Positions 52,696 to 61,746 of a DNA stretch of 64,000 bases are shown here, one piece after another; position 1 is the stretch's first letter; the number at the start of each line of letters is the position of its first letter. The DNA comes from Jonesia quinghaiensis DSM 15701 (GTDB lineage: Bacteria > Actinomycetota > Actinomycetes > Actinomycetales > Cellulomonadaceae): assembly GCF_000423205.1 (NCBI RefSeq), contig NZ_AUHN01000010.1:248001-312000 (forward strand), read 5' to 3'. Below the pieces are notes generated by a model. It had not been told where the DNA came from. It searched no databases and worked only from the letters and a program-made list of their open reading frames with translations. The position numbers and the translations under genes were made by a program.

Positions 52696-53427
52696 ATGGA
52701 CAACTCAAGTGGAGTCGGCGTACTCGATAAAGCAGCCGCAGTATTAGGGGCCTTGGAGGCCGGGCCTGCCACCTTGGCGCAACTGGTTGCCGCCACACAG
52801 CTCGCCCGCCCAACTGCCCACCGCCTGGCAGTAGCACTGGAACACCACCGTCTCGTCACCCGTGACATGCAGGGTCGCTTCATCCTTGGTCCACGCCTGA
52901 ACGAACTAGCCACAGCAGCAGGCGAAGACCGTCTGCTCGCTGCCGCCAACCCGGTTCTCGCTGCACTGCGAGACCACACTGGTGAGAGTGCTCAATTGTA
53001 TCGCCGTCAAGGCGACCAACGCATTTGCGTGGCCGCAGCAGAACGACCAGTCGGGCTGCGCGACTCCATCCCCGTGGGGGCAACATTGACAATGCAGGCC
53101 GGTTCAGCTGCGCAAGTCCTGTTGGCGTGGGAAGAGCCTGACCGTCTCCACAGAGGGCTTCAAGGCGCCAAATTCACCGCTACCGTACTCTCTGGTGTCC
53201 GTAGGCGCGGCTGGGCACAGTCGGTGTCTGAACGTGAAGTGGGAGTGGCTTCAGTGTCGGCACCGGTACGTGGCCCATCGGGGCGCATTGTTGCCGCAGT
53301 GTCTATTTCTGGTCCTGTTGAGCGGTTGACCCGTCAACCAGGGCGACTTCACGCAGGTTCCGTTGTTGCCGCCGCGAACCGCCTCACTGAGGTGTTACGC
53401 CGGGCATCGGAAGAATCACGCGGCTAA
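52696..53427 (+). CDS. IclR-family regulator of leucine biosynthesis (NdgR/LtbR type)
   Basis: 243 aa from ATG 52696. The HTH fills residues 12-70 (ALEAGPATLAQLVAATQLAR, PTAHRLAVALEHHRLV), followed by the IclR effector domain (ETGESAQLYRRQGDQRICVAAAE-like text, AGSAAQVLLAW, SVSEREVGVASVSAPVRG, VAAVSISGPVERL). In Corynebacterium LtbR and Streptomyces NdgR the same divergent arrangement with leuCD is found and these control leucine genes. The palindrome at 52660-52686 is the likely binding site. The effector is unknown; leucine or a pathway intermediate is the natural guess. Confidence 0.9.
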   Translation: MDNSSGVGVLDKAAAVLGALEAGPATLAQLVAATQLARPTAHRLAVALEHHRLVTRDMQGRFILGPRLNELATAAGEDRLLAAANPVLAALRDHTGESAQLYRRQGDQRICVAAAERPVGLRDSIPVGATLTMQAGSAAQVLLAWEEPDRLHRGLQGAKFTATVLSGVRRRGWAQSVSEREVGVASVSAPVRGPSGRIVAAVSISGPVERLTRQPGRLHAGSVVAAANRLTEVLRRASEESRG

Positions 53428-53470
53428 CCGTGTACCGCGCGAGTAAACTCCATGGTTGTTGAGGGGTAAA

Positions 53471-53508
53471 GCAAGAGGCTGGAACTCAAGTGAGTTCCAG
53501 CCTCTTGC
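53471..53508. terminator. Bidirectional terminator, 18-bp perfect stem
   Basis: Arms of 18 bp at 53471-53488 and 53491-53508 with loop AG, between the regulator gene on plus and tRNA-Glu on minus, each of which ends next to it. Confidence 0.85.
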
Positions 53509-53514
53509 TGTATG

Positions 53515-53587
53515 TACCCCCAACGGGATTTGAACCCGTGTTACCGCCGTGAGAGGGCGGCGTCCTAGGCCGCTAGACGATGGGGGC
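53515..53587 (-). tRNA. tRNA-Glu (anticodon CTC)
   Basis: 73 nt. The acceptor stem GCCCCCA pairs with TGGGGGT (one G-T pair), the anticodon arm is CGCCG-CCCTCTC-CGGCG with CTC in the loop, and the T arm has GGGTTCGAATCCC. Identical to the copy at 53800-53872. Confidence 0.97.
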
Positions 53588-53763
53588 CTGAACTTTTATC
53601 GCACAGCGTGCTGCGCGACCTCGTTAGTTTACCGTGCTTGAAGGCTACCGATGCAAGCTGACTAGGTATGACACTGCCCACATTGGATCTGCGCCTATGG
53701 TGAGCGGGGGCCCGGACAATGTGGCCAACCGGCCAGGTCGAATACAATCAGGCGGAAACAACA

Positions 53764-53791
53764 AAGCCACCTGGTGAATACCAGATGGCTT
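53764..53791 (-). terminator. Terminator behind the second tRNA-Glu
   Basis: AAGCCA/TGGCTT and CTGGT/ACCAG arms with one mismatch and a GAAT loop; on the minus strand it is followed by TGTTGTTTCC. It lies 9 bp after tRNA-Glu at 53800. Confidence 0.65.
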
Positions 53792-53799
53792 GTGTGTTG

Positions 53800-53872
53800 T
53801 ACCCCCAACGGGATTTGAACCCGTGTTACCGCCGTGAGAGGGCGGCGTCCTAGGCCGCTAGACGATGGGGGC
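53800..53872 (-). tRNA. tRNA-Glu (anticodon CTC)
   Basis: Same sequence as 53515-53587, 212 bp away. A tandem duplication of the gene for the common Glu codon GAG. Confidence 0.97.
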
Positions 53873-53916
53873 CTTAGTGTTTACCGTTCAGTTCCTGCAC
53901 AAAGTGTTGAACTGAG

Positions 53917-53988
53917 CTGGGGTACCAGGACTCGAACCTAGAATGACGGTACCAGAAACCGTTGTGTTGCCAATTACACCATACCCCA
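53917..53988 (-). tRNA. tRNA-Gln (anticodon CTG)
   Basis: 72 nt. Acceptor stem TGGGGTA/TACCCCA, anticodon arm ACGGT-TTCTGGT-ACCGT with CTG, T arm GGTTCGAGTCC, discriminator G. Reads CAG. It lies upstream of the tRNA-Glu genes on the same strand and may share their transcript. Confidence 0.96.
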
Positions 53989-54139
53989 TTGACTGCAACC
54001 TTTTGGCGTGAAATCAACCTTATTGCGGCAATTTCATGAGGTCTGCACGGTTTCCCGCGCTGTCAACAACGAAAACACTACCTGAGGTTGAAGCCCTATT
54101 CCAAATCGAATAGACGTGTCCTGCATTACGTCACCCGTT

Positions 54140-54904
54140 TCAGGTGGCCTTCCTCTCGCCCAGTACATGGTGGGTAAATAACTCGTTGAGCGCGGAGATC
54201 ACAGGGATGCCTTCGTTGAGCGCTACGTGTCGATCTTCAACGTGCACTCCCCCACGCCGCGTTCCTGGGCGGTCTAGCCATATGCCGCGCAGTCCGGCAG
54301 CCTTCGCTCCGCGGGCATCGACATCAAGTTCGTCACCGACATAGAGGGTATGTTGGTGCTGTGTGCCGAGCATTCGCGCGGCCTCGTGGAACACACGTGG
54401 ATCCGGTTTACCGACACCGAAGGTGTCAAGAGTGACAAGGATGTCTACGTCTTCCAGCCCGCACAACGCCATTTTTCGGCGTTGCAGTTCCTCACCTGCA
54501 TTCGTGAGTGCACCGATTCGGTACCCATGTTCACGGAGTTGGTCCACTACCTGGCGTGCCTCGGGGAAGGGTTTCCACCCGGCAGCGAAAGCTGTCATGA
54601 ACGTGTTGTTCCATGCCTCAAAGGCGGCAGCATCAAGTGGTGCGCCGCCGAAAGCAGCATGCAATTCGTTAGCTCGTGCCATCCGTTGCTCATCGGCAGT
54701 TTGTTCCCCGCGGGTATACGCCCCATAGTGGCCGTTCGCGTCAGCTCGCCACATAGCAACTATCTCGCCATGCTGACTGTCGGGAATGTGCGGCAAGTAG
54801 TGCACCCGTACCGCTGCCAGGGCGTGGGTGAAGGCGCCCCGCGTATCAACGAGTGTGTCGTCGATATCCAGCAGGACGCCTTCAATGTGGTCACCCACAA
54901 TCAC
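54140..54904 (-). CDS. HAD-family hydrolase (phosphatase)
   Basis: 254 aa. HAD motif I is [13 protein letters not shown] (nucleophile Asp), motif [10 protein letters not shown], motif [16 protein letters not shown] and motif [19 protein letters not shown]; a helical cap lies between I and II. It resembles phosphoglycolate phosphatase/REG-2-like enzymes; the substrate is unknown. The start overlaps the gltX stop by 4 bp (GTGA), so it is translated with the synthetase. Confidence 0.9.
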   Translation of the reverse strand: MIVGDHIEGVLLDIDDTLVDTRGAFTHALAAVRVHYLPHIPDSQHGEIVAMWRADANGHYGAYTRGEQTADEQRMARANELHAAFGGAPLDAAAFEAWNNTFMTAFAAGWKPFPEARQVVDQLREHGYRIGALTNAGEELQRRKMALCGLEDVDILVTLDTFGVGKPDPRVFHEAARMLGTQHQHTLYVGDELDVDARGAKAAGLRGIWLDRPGTRRGGVHVEDRHVALNEGIPVISALNELFTHHVLGERKAT

Positions 54905-56418
54905 GCATTTTCTCCCAGGTAGGCGCGGAACGCCTTGAGGCGGGCGAGGGATGATTCGAGGCCGAGGATTTCCATGGACTCAAACAGCGGCGGTGACACG
55001 CGTCGCCCGGTCACTGCGACGCGCAGTGGGGTGAATGCGAGGCGTGGTTTCACCCCGAGTTCATCGACGAGAACAGCACGCAACGCTTGTTGCACATCGT
55101 GCGGGTTTTCGAGGGAGTCGAGCCCTTCAAGCAGTGCGATAGAGCGGTCGAGAATGTCGAGACGTTGCTCAATTTTGTTGACTTGGACCAGCGATTCCTC
55201 GTCGTACGTCAGGTCAGCGTCTGCGGTGAACAGGAACCCGAGCATGCCGTGCGCTTCGCCGAGCAGGGTCATACGTTCTTGGACGAGCGGAGAACCAGCA
55301 GTCAGGATGTCTTGTTCACGCGGCGTCAATGCGTCGAAGCTATCAGCGCTGACAACACCGGCTGTGTGCAAGTACGGCACAAGGCGGCCGCGGAAGTCAT
55401 TGGCTTCAAGCAAACGTAGGTGCGTGGCGTTGATCGCTTCAGCTTTTTTCAGGTCGAAGCGTGCAGGGTTGGAGAGTACGTCTTTCACGTCGAAGGCTGC
55501 AACTAGTTCGTCCATGGTGAAGATGTCGCGGTCGGCGGCAATAGACCATCCGAGGAGCGCCAGGTAGTTCAGCAACCCTTCTGGGATGAACCCGCGGTCG
55601 CGGTGGTGGAACAGGTTGGACTGTGGGTCTCGCTTGGAGAGTTTCTTGTTGCCTTCACCCATGACATAAGGCAGGTGCCCAAATTGGGGCATTAATGTTG
55701 CGATACCCAGTTCCATGAGGGCTTGGTAGAGCACTACTTGCCGTGGGGTGGAGGACAGCAGGTCTTCACCACGGAGCACGTGGGTGATTTCCATCAGCGC
55801 GTCATCCACTGGGTTAACCAGTGTGTATAGCGGTTGACCGTTGGCGCGCACTACAACATAGTCGGGCACGGAACCGGCTTTGAAGGTGACATCTTCGCCG
55901 CGGACAAGGTCGTAGAACGCGACGTCAGTATCTGGCATGCGCATACGCCATACGGGTTCGCGCCCTTGCTCACGGAACGCTGCTTTTTGCTCGTCGGTGA
56001 GTGTGCGGTCGTATCCGTCGTATCCCATGGCTTTGGAACGGCCTGCGGCGACGTTGCGCGCTTCGATTTCCTCAGGAGTGGAGTATGACTCATAGATGTA
56101 GCCGCCGTTTTTGAGGCGCGCAATGACGTCTTGGTAGATCTCGGCGCGTTGTGATTGGCGGTATGGGCCGTGCGGTCCACCTTTTTCAACGCCTTCGTCC
56201 CAGTCCATGCCCAACCAGGTGAGCGCGTCGAGGAGTTGCTGGTAGCTTTCTTCAGAGTCACGCTCAGCGTCGGTGTCTTCGATGCGGAACACGAGTTTTC
56301 CGCCGGTGTGGCGTGCGTAGGCCCAGTTGAACAGGGCTGTACGAATCAACCCAACGTGGGGTGTTCCCGTGGGTGATGGGCAAAACCGGACGCGGACAGG
56401 TGCGTTGGTGGCAGTCAT
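54901..56418 (-). CDS. gltX: Glutamyl-tRNA synthetase
   Basis: 505 aa. Class I synthetase. The HIGH-type motif is [20 protein letters not shown] and the KMSKS-type motif is [10 protein letters not shown]. The anticodon-binding helical part spans about residues 330-505. In most actinobacteria this is the non-discriminating type that also charges tRNA-Gln, later corrected by GatCAB (family knowledge). It lies about 900 bp upstream of the tRNA-Glu and tRNA-Gln genes on the same strand, with the HAD gene between. Confidence 0.97.
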   Translation of the reverse strand: MTATNAPVRVRFCPSPTGTPHVGLIRTALFNWAYARHTGGKLVFRIEDTDAERDSEESYQQLLDALTWLGMDWDEGVEKGGPHGPYRQSQRAEIYQDVIARLKNGGYIYESYSTPEEIEARNVAAGRSKAMGYDGYDRTLTDEQKAAFREQGREPVWRMRMPDTDVAFYDLVRGEDVTFKAGSVPDYVVVRANGQPLYTLVNPVDDALMEITHVLRGEDLLSSTPRQVVLYQALMELGIATLMPQFGHLPYVMGEGNKKLSKRDPQSNLFHHRDRGFIPEGLLNYLALLGWSIAADRDIFTMDELVAAFDVKDVLSNPARFDLKKAEAINATHLRLLEANDFRGRLVPYLHTAGVVSADSFDALTPREQDILTAGSPLVQERMTLLGEAHGMLGFLFTADADLTYDEESLVQVNKIEQRLDILDRSIALLEGLDSLENPHDVQQALRAVLVDELGVKPRLAFTPLRVAVTGRRVSPPLFESMEILGLESSLARLKAFRAYLGENA

Positions 56419-56550
56419 AGCGCTGAGTGTGTTCTCTCGTTGTCGCAGTGGTTCGGAATGTTCAGTGTTTAGTGTTCATGAAGCGTGTGGCGGGCGGGGC
56501 AGATGCGCCTTTTGCTGTGCTTGGTTGGTGCAGCGCATCATTTTTTTAAG

Positions 56551-57336
56551 CTAGGCATCGCGACGGATCGTGATGTTCCCTAATGTCCCTAGCCCGTCGA
56601 TGGAGCATTCAACACGGTCACCGTGGTTGAGTTCTCCAACGCCTGCTGGTGTTCCGGTGAGAATGATGTCTCCTGGCAGCAGGGTGAATGCTTCGGAGAT
56701 GTATGACACCAGGAATGGGATGTCGAAGATCATGTCAGCGGTGTTGCCGTTTTGGCGCAGTTCACCATTCACTGTGGTGGTGATGCTCAGCGATTCGGTG
56801 TTGAGGTCTGTTTCGATCCATGGGCCGATTGGGCATGAGGAGTCGAACCCTTTAGCGCGCGCCCACTGACCGTCTGTTCGTTGTGCATCACGGGCGGTGA
56901 TGTCGTTGGCGATGGTGTACCCCAAAATGTGCCGGTGGGCGTTCTCTGGGGTGACATCTTTGGTCATGCGGCCAATGACAACGGCTAGTTCAGCCTCGTA
57001 GGACACTTCGTTGGAGAATGCTGGCAGGACGATCGGATCATCTGGGCCCACTACTGAGGTGTTGGGTTTCAGGAACAGGAGTGGCTGAGTGGGCATGTCG
57101 TTGCCCATTTCACGCACGTGGTCCGCATAGTTACGCCCTACTCCCACTACTTTGGAACGTGGGATGACGGGGGCAAGTAGTCTGACACCGTCAGTCAGTT
57201 CGATGCGTTCCCCCGTTGGCGCGATGGGCGTGTAGAGGGGGTCTCCGCTCAAAACAGCAATGTACTCTTTGCCATTGTCTGACTGGAGGAAACCGAATCG
57301 TGGGTCGTCACCTGTTGTAAATCTCGCAATACGCAC
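56551..57336 (-). CDS. Fumarylacetoacetate hydrolase family protein
   Basis: 261 aa. VGVGRNYADHVREMG opens the catalytic domain; the metal-binding Glu residues are in YEAELAVVIGR and the Asp in GYTIANDITARDAQ. ILTGTPAGVGELNHGD and VECSIDGLGTLGN are typical. Such enzymes hydrolyse or decarboxylate beta-keto acids such as oxaloacetate or 2-hydroxyhepta-2,4-dienedioate isomers; the substrate is not known. It stands 132 bp upstream of gltX. The start is GTG 57336. Confidence 0.9.
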   Translation of the reverse strand: MRIARFTTGDDPRFGFLQSDNGKEYIAVLSGDPLYTPIAPTGERIELTDGVRLLAPVIPRSKVVGVGRNYADHVREMGNDMPTQPLLFLKPNTSVVGPDDPIVLPAFSNEVSYEAELAVVIGRMTKDVTPENAHRHILGYTIANDITARDAQRTDGQWARAKGFDSSCPIGPWIETDLNTESLSITTTVNGELRQNGNTADMIFDIPFLVSYISEAFTLLPGDIILTGTPAGVGELNHGDRVECSIDGLGTLGNITIRRDA

Positions 57337-57399
57337 ACTGTCAGGTTAGTGCATGCCCCGCCTCCATGCGGGTGATGGTCACGACACCTGCTGCGCATA

Positions 57400-58308
57400 T
57401 TAGACGTGAACGATGATTTCACCGTGGGGGATCATGAACCACCCGTCGGGCTGCTCTGCCCAGGTGCGCCATTCTTCGGCGAGGTCCTCTAAGGCAACGT
57501 CGTCAGCGAGGCCGGCGTCTCTGGCTTGTACGGCGAAGTTCGATGCGACGCACCGTTCCGCCCACAGCGCACCCCACCATTCGCGGGATTCTGGTGTGGC
57601 GTAGCACCACACTCCGGCTGACGGTTGGATGTTTTCGGCGTCGATGCCCGCGGCACGGAACCAGGACAGCAGGCGCCGCCCGGCATCGGCCTCATACCCA
57701 TAGGCACTGGTGACCTCGTGGTACAAAATGTTCCATTCGGTCAAGCCTTCACTGGGCGGGTACCAGGTCATAGCACCGTAGTCGGCATCACGTACTGCAA
57801 TAATGCCGCCTGGCGCGGTGACCCGCCGCATCTCGTTGATTGCTTTGACAGGGTCCGAAAGGTGCTGCAACACCTGGTGGGCGTGGACGATATCGAAACT
57901 GCCGTCGTCAAATGGCAACTCGTACACGTTCGCTTGAGCGAACGTGACATTGTTAACGCCCTGTTCGGTTGCGAGCGCGCGGGCTGATTCCAGCACAATA
58001 TCGGCGGCGTCGACACCGGTGACTTGCCCTGGGGCTAGGGCTCGCGCCAGATCTATGGTGAGTGTTCCGGGGCCGCAGCCAACGTCAAGCATGGTTTGCC
58101 CGGGGCGGAGGTAGCTGGTGAGGTACGCGGCGGAGTTTGCGATGTTCCGGGCGCGGTGGGAGCGCAGCACCGATTCGTGGTGCCCGTGGGTGTAGGACTC
58201 CGACTCTTGCGTTTGGTCGCTGTGGTCGGACCCAGGGGCGGAGTGCGTGGCAGCGTTGCCTGCTGCCACGATGCTCACTGCTAGGTCGTTAGTCGCCGTG
58301 TTGCTCAT
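57400..58308 (-). CDS. Class I SAM-dependent methyltransferase
   Basis: 302 aa from ATG 58308; the frame extends upstream to 58428, and no clear ribosome site marks the start. The SAM motif MLDVGCGPGTLTIDLAR lies near residue 83, with DIVHAHQVLQHLSDPVKAIN as motif II/III. It matches the UbiE/Methyltransf_11 group that acts on small molecules. The first 55 residues are disordered, rich in Thr/Ser/His. The substrate is unknown. It diverges from the aldo/keto reductase. Confidence 0.88.
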   Translation of the reverse strand: MSNTATNDLAVSIVAAGNAATHSAPGSDHSDQTQESESYTHGHHESVLRSHRARNIANSAAYLTSYLRPGQTMLDVGCGPGTLTIDLARALAPGQVTGVDAADIVLESARALATEQGVNNVTFAQANVYELPFDDGSFDIVHAHQVLQHLSDPVKAINEMRRVTAPGGIIAVRDADYGAMTWYPPSEGLTEWNILYHEVTSAYGYEADAGRRLLSWFRAAGIDAENIQPSAGVWCYATPESREWWGALWAERCVASNFAVQARDAGLADDVALEDLAEEWRTWAEQPDGWFMIPHGEIIVHV

Positions 58309-58450
58309 GAGGTCGACGTTAGAAGGGTTTGCCACATAATGGACCCCCTCTCTCACGATGTGGATGGGCATTTCTCCTTGTGCACTGTACAAACGCAGAT
58401 CACAGGCCCACAGCCGCAACGCCCCCACTGAAAGTAGTATCGTCGCTGCT

Positions 58451-59458
58451 ATGGCACACCCCTACTTTGCGACCTCAACCAACGGCCCCGAACTTCGCAC
58501 CCTGGGACGCAGCGGACTGACTGTGTCCGTGGTCGGGCTTGGCTGCAACAACCTTGGGCGCCCCAAAACAGCCACCGAATCCTTGGACGGGTCACAAGCC
58601 GTCATTGATGCAGCACTTGATGCGGGCATCACCTTTTTTGATGTAGCTGACATGTACGGGTCAACTCCAGGAGTCTCTGAGGAGATTCTCGGCACCACAC
58701 TCGGGTCACGGCGCAACAGTGTCATTGTGGCGACGAAATTTGGGCTTCCCGCCAATGGCGTCAACGGGCCAGAGTTTGGCGCTCGCGGCTCACGCCGGTA
58801 CATCATGAATGCCGTTGAGGCGTCACTGCGGCGCCTCAAAACGGACTATATCGACCTGTACCAGTTCCACACTCCTGATCCATTAACTCCCATTGAGGAA
58901 ACTCTGCGGGCTTTGGATGACCTCATCGCCAGCGGCAAGGTGCGGTACATCGGTCACTCGAACCAAACAGGCTGGCAAATCGCCGATGCGGAACACACAG
59001 CACGTGCACTAGGCAGCGAGCGTTTCATTTCAGCCCAGAACCACTACAACCTTCTCGACCGCCGGGCAGAACTTGAGGTCACTCCGGCCGCCCAAGCTTA
59101 TGGTCTTGGTGTGCTTCCCTACTTCCCTTTGGCTAATGGGCTCCTCACCGGCAAATACACTTCGTCTCATGCGCCTGCCGATGGTCGGGTCACGCACACC
59201 AAGCCTGGTCTTCTGGACTCGGCACCGTGGGAAGCGCTGGAGAAACTCGATACGTTTGCCCGGGAGCGCGACCTCACCATGCTTGATGTGGCGTTCTCAT
59301 GGTTGGCTGCGCAGCCGGCGGTGTCCAGTGTTATTGCTGGGGCGACTCGCCCTGATCAGATCGTGCAGAACGCGCAGGCTGTTCGTGAGTTGTCCGCCGA
59401 GGATGTGGCGTACGTTGATTCGTTGTTCCCTGCCCCTGACAAGGTTGCGTTGTTCTAA
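58451..59458 (+). CDS. Aldo/keto reductase
   Basis: 335 aa from ATG 58451. NADPH-dependent reductase with the usual tetrad: Asp and Tyr in FFDVADMYG, Lys in VATKFGLP and His in LYQFHTPDPL. The SGKVRYIGHSNQTGWQI and AGATRPDQIVQNAQAV (cofactor binding) segments match the family. Closest in pattern to YajO/Tas-like reductases. Its stop overlaps the start of the next gene (TAATG), so the two are coupled. Confidence 0.92.
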   Translation: MAHPYFATSTNGPELRTLGRSGLTVSVVGLGCNNLGRPKTATESLDGSQAVIDAALDAGITFFDVADMYGSTPGVSEEILGTTLGSRRNSVIVATKFGLPANGVNGPEFGARGSRRYIMNAVEASLRRLKTDYIDLYQFHTPDPLTPIEETLRALDDLIASGKVRYIGHSNQTGWQIADAEHTARALGSERFISAQNHYNLLDRRAELEVTPAAQAYGLGVLPYFPLANGLLTGKYTSSHAPADGRVTHTKPGLLDSAPWEALEKLDTFARERDLTMLDVAFSWLAAQPAVSSVIAGATRPDQIVQNAQAVRELSAEDVAYVDSLFPAPDKVALF

Positions 59459-60393
59459 TGACAGTTGTGTCAGCGCAAGCACGTCATCGCTTTGAGGTGT
59501 CCGTGTTGGAGCCTGAGCAGTGGGTTCCTTTGATGGAGGCGCACCGGGAGCGTGCTCGTGTTTTGACTGCGACGTGGCGGGGTGCGCGGGAGCGCGGCGA
59601 AAAACATGAGATTGAGGATTTTTTGTTCTCGTACTACCCGGTGCGTCCGGCACGCTTAGAGGCGTGGGCTCCTGGTGTGGGGCGTGCTTTACGTGATGCC
59701 GAGGATCGTCCTGAGGTGCGCGCTGAGGTGGGGCGCCGTGCGCAGGCGCGGTGGATGCGTTGCAGTGAGGACGATGCGGGGCGGCAGGTGGAACTGGACC
59801 GTGACGCTTATCTCGCAGACCGTGGGTCGGCTGTGCGTTATATGCGTAATATTCTTGCTCAAACGTTGACTCGGCCTGCAAGTGTGGGGTGTTTTGGGCT
59901 CCATGAGTGGGCGATGGTGTACCGCGATGAGGCCCCCCGGCACGTGTTGCCGCTGCGGTTAGGGACGCAAGGCACCAATGACGTGGTTGAGGCACACAAT
60001 ATTCGGTGCACCCACATTGACGCGTTTCGGTTCTTCACCCCCTCAGCGGTAGGGCGTAACAGGTGGCAACTCACCCGTGAGACGCAACCAGCAATGGAAC
60101 AGCCAGGGTGTTTGCATGCCAACATGGACCTGTACAAGTGGGCGTGGAAACTCACGCCAGCTGTGCCAGGTGACCTGCTGTTGGATTGCTTTGAGCTATC
60201 GCGGGAAATCCGCTATCTCGACATGCAGGCCTCACCTTACGATGTGTCGCAGTTTGGGCTTGACCCTGTTCCCATTGAAACCACTGAAGGAAAAGCGGAG
60301 TACGTTCGCCGCCAACGTGACTTTGCTGCCCGGTCGGAACCGTTACGGCGCCGACTCGTCGACGTGTGCGATGCGGTGCTTCAGGTTTCATAG
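59458..60393 (+). CDS. Putative 3-methyladenine DNA glycosylase (actinobacterial family)
   Basis: 311 aa. Recognised from family features such as HEIEDFLFSYYPVRPARLEAW and PASVGCFGLHEWAMVYR. Database entries for this actinobacterial family carry the name 3-methyladenine DNA glycosylase, but I know of no proof of that activity, and the usual helix-hairpin-helix signature is not visible by eye. LKWxx-type runs (MDLYKWAWKL) and many Arg suggest nucleic-acid or nucleotide contact. It begins in the last codon of the aldo/keto reductase gene (TAATG), implying a shared role or at least a shared transcript. Confidence 0.75.
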   Translation: MTVVSAQARHRFEVSVLEPEQWVPLMEAHRERARVLTATWRGARERGEKHEIEDFLFSYYPVRPARLEAWAPGVGRALRDAEDRPEVRAEVGRRAQARWMRCSEDDAGRQVELDRDAYLADRGSAVRYMRNILAQTLTRPASVGCFGLHEWAMVYRDEAPRHVLPLRLGTQGTNDVVEAHNIRCTHIDAFRFFTPSAVGRNRWQLTRETQPAMEQPGCLHANMDLYKWAWKLTPAVPGDLLLDCFELSREIRYLDMQASPYDVSQFGLDPVPIETTEGKAEYVRRQRDFAARSEPLRRRLVDVCDAVLQVS

Positions 60394-60443
60394 CGCCAAA
60401 AGGACACAACGGGAGACTAGTAGGCGTCACCTAGTATCTAGTC

Positions 60444-61739
60444 ATGTTGTCTTCCACCCCGATGTGCGACGCACTGAACCTTCAGCCCTACTCCGTGTTG
60501 TGTTATCGGCGGCGCGGTAACCTGCGCATTGAAGAGATGAGGGAGTACCTCACTCGAGGGCGGATCCTGGCGGGGACACTTCCCGGTGAGGAGATCGGCG
60601 AACCGGGCACTGTCAGTGTGCAGCTCCTCATCGATGATGAGGGCAACCTTCTCCGTGAAGATCACGCGGGCACCTTCGAACCGGCGGGGCATGTTGACGA
60701 TTGGCTTGCCCGGTGCGCACGTCACCTGGGTATCACGGTGGATCACGGGGACGAAGATGTTGTTCGCCCCGATGGGTCCGAGGAATATCTCGAGAAACCC
60801 GAACGGACAACCAACCACCGCTCTATCCTCCTTGCACACGCACCAGCGATCCACGCCGCTGTTCTGTGCGCTGATGCTCTTGATATGACCTGTTGGGTTG
60901 GGTCCTGGGAGGACACAACGCTCCTCATTCCTCAGCATTCCAGGTCTCTTCACTTAGATGAGCTAACCCGCCCGGCGTGGACTGAACGCCATACCCCGCT
61001 CGTGCTTTTCAGCCGGGCAGGGTCCCGCTGGGAAGTGCAATGGAGCCTCACCCCACATGGCCCAGCCACCGGAACCCTCATTGTTGAGCCGGACCACCTC
61101 CCCGTGATGACATCCAAAGCCAACGCCGAAGTACGCACCCTTATCAGCGAACTCACCACCACGACTCGCGTCATCATCACTGATTCGCCACCCCACGCAT
61201 CGCATGCGTATCGCGAACACCCCGTCATGGCCCTTGGTCACCAAGCTCAACACCTCACCACACTGAGCGGTGAACTCTTCATGCACCATGTCCTTTCTGC
61301 TCTGGCGCTTCCCTCGCACACAAGGAACCTGATCCACACCCACATGACCTCAGAACGAGGTATCAACCTCACGGCAAACCAAAGCTCACACGAGGGACTC
61401 ATCAAACTGGCTAACCTGCCGGCGGACCCTGACACCCTCAAAACCGTTGCATCACACTTGCACCTCACCCACGCACAAGCCACCGGGCGCCCCGTGTCAC
61501 TGCGTCTACGCTGGGATGGATCGGTAGCAGGAATGTGGTCAAAAGTGATCGGGTATAGCGCCCTGCTTTTCCTCTGCGTCGGGCTCACAATCTTGGCGTG
61601 GACCCGCCCGGATGCCCCTGTTTTCTGGCAGATCATGACCCTAGTGGGGGTGGGCGTTTACGTTTACCTCGTCCGCGACTCTGTGCGGGTTATTCGGGAG
61701 TTTTACCGAATACGTCAAGCATTCACTTTTACCCTATGA
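60444..61739 (+). CDS. Membrane protein of unknown function, paralogue 1
   Basis: 431 aa. Not recognised. Residues 1-350 are soluble, and two membrane helices lie at the C terminus (VIGYSALLFLCVGLTILAWT and PVFWQIMTLVGVGVYVYLV), followed by a short basic tail; the large part probably faces the cytoplasm. The next gene is a paralogue with the same architecture: NLQPYSVLCYRR / FHPYDVYLYRP, then SVQLLIDDEGNLLREDHAG-like, the PALTLIRAGxxWxxQWSLT block, and LTHH-type TSERGINLT segments near residue 315. The two lie 7 bp apart and may form a heterodimer. The start is ATG 60444. Confidence 0.85.
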   Translation: MLSSTPMCDALNLQPYSVLCYRRRGNLRIEEMREYLTRGRILAGTLPGEEIGEPGTVSVQLLIDDEGNLLREDHAGTFEPAGHVDDWLARCARHLGITVDHGDEDVVRPDGSEEYLEKPERTTNHRSILLAHAPAIHAAVLCADALDMTCWVGSWEDTTLLIPQHSRSLHLDELTRPAWTERHTPLVLFSRAGSRWEVQWSLTPHGPATGTLIVEPDHLPVMTSKANAEVRTLISELTTTTRVIITDSPPHASHAYREHPVMALGHQAQHLTTLSGELFMHHVLSALALPSHTRNLIHTHMTSERGINLTANQSSHEGLIKLANLPADPDTLKTVASHLHLTHAQATGRPVSLRLRWDGSVAGMWSKVIGYSALLFLCVGLTILAWTRPDAPVFWQIMTLVGVGVYVYLVRDSVRVIREFYRIRQAFTFTL

Positions 61740-61746
61740 TCTGCTC

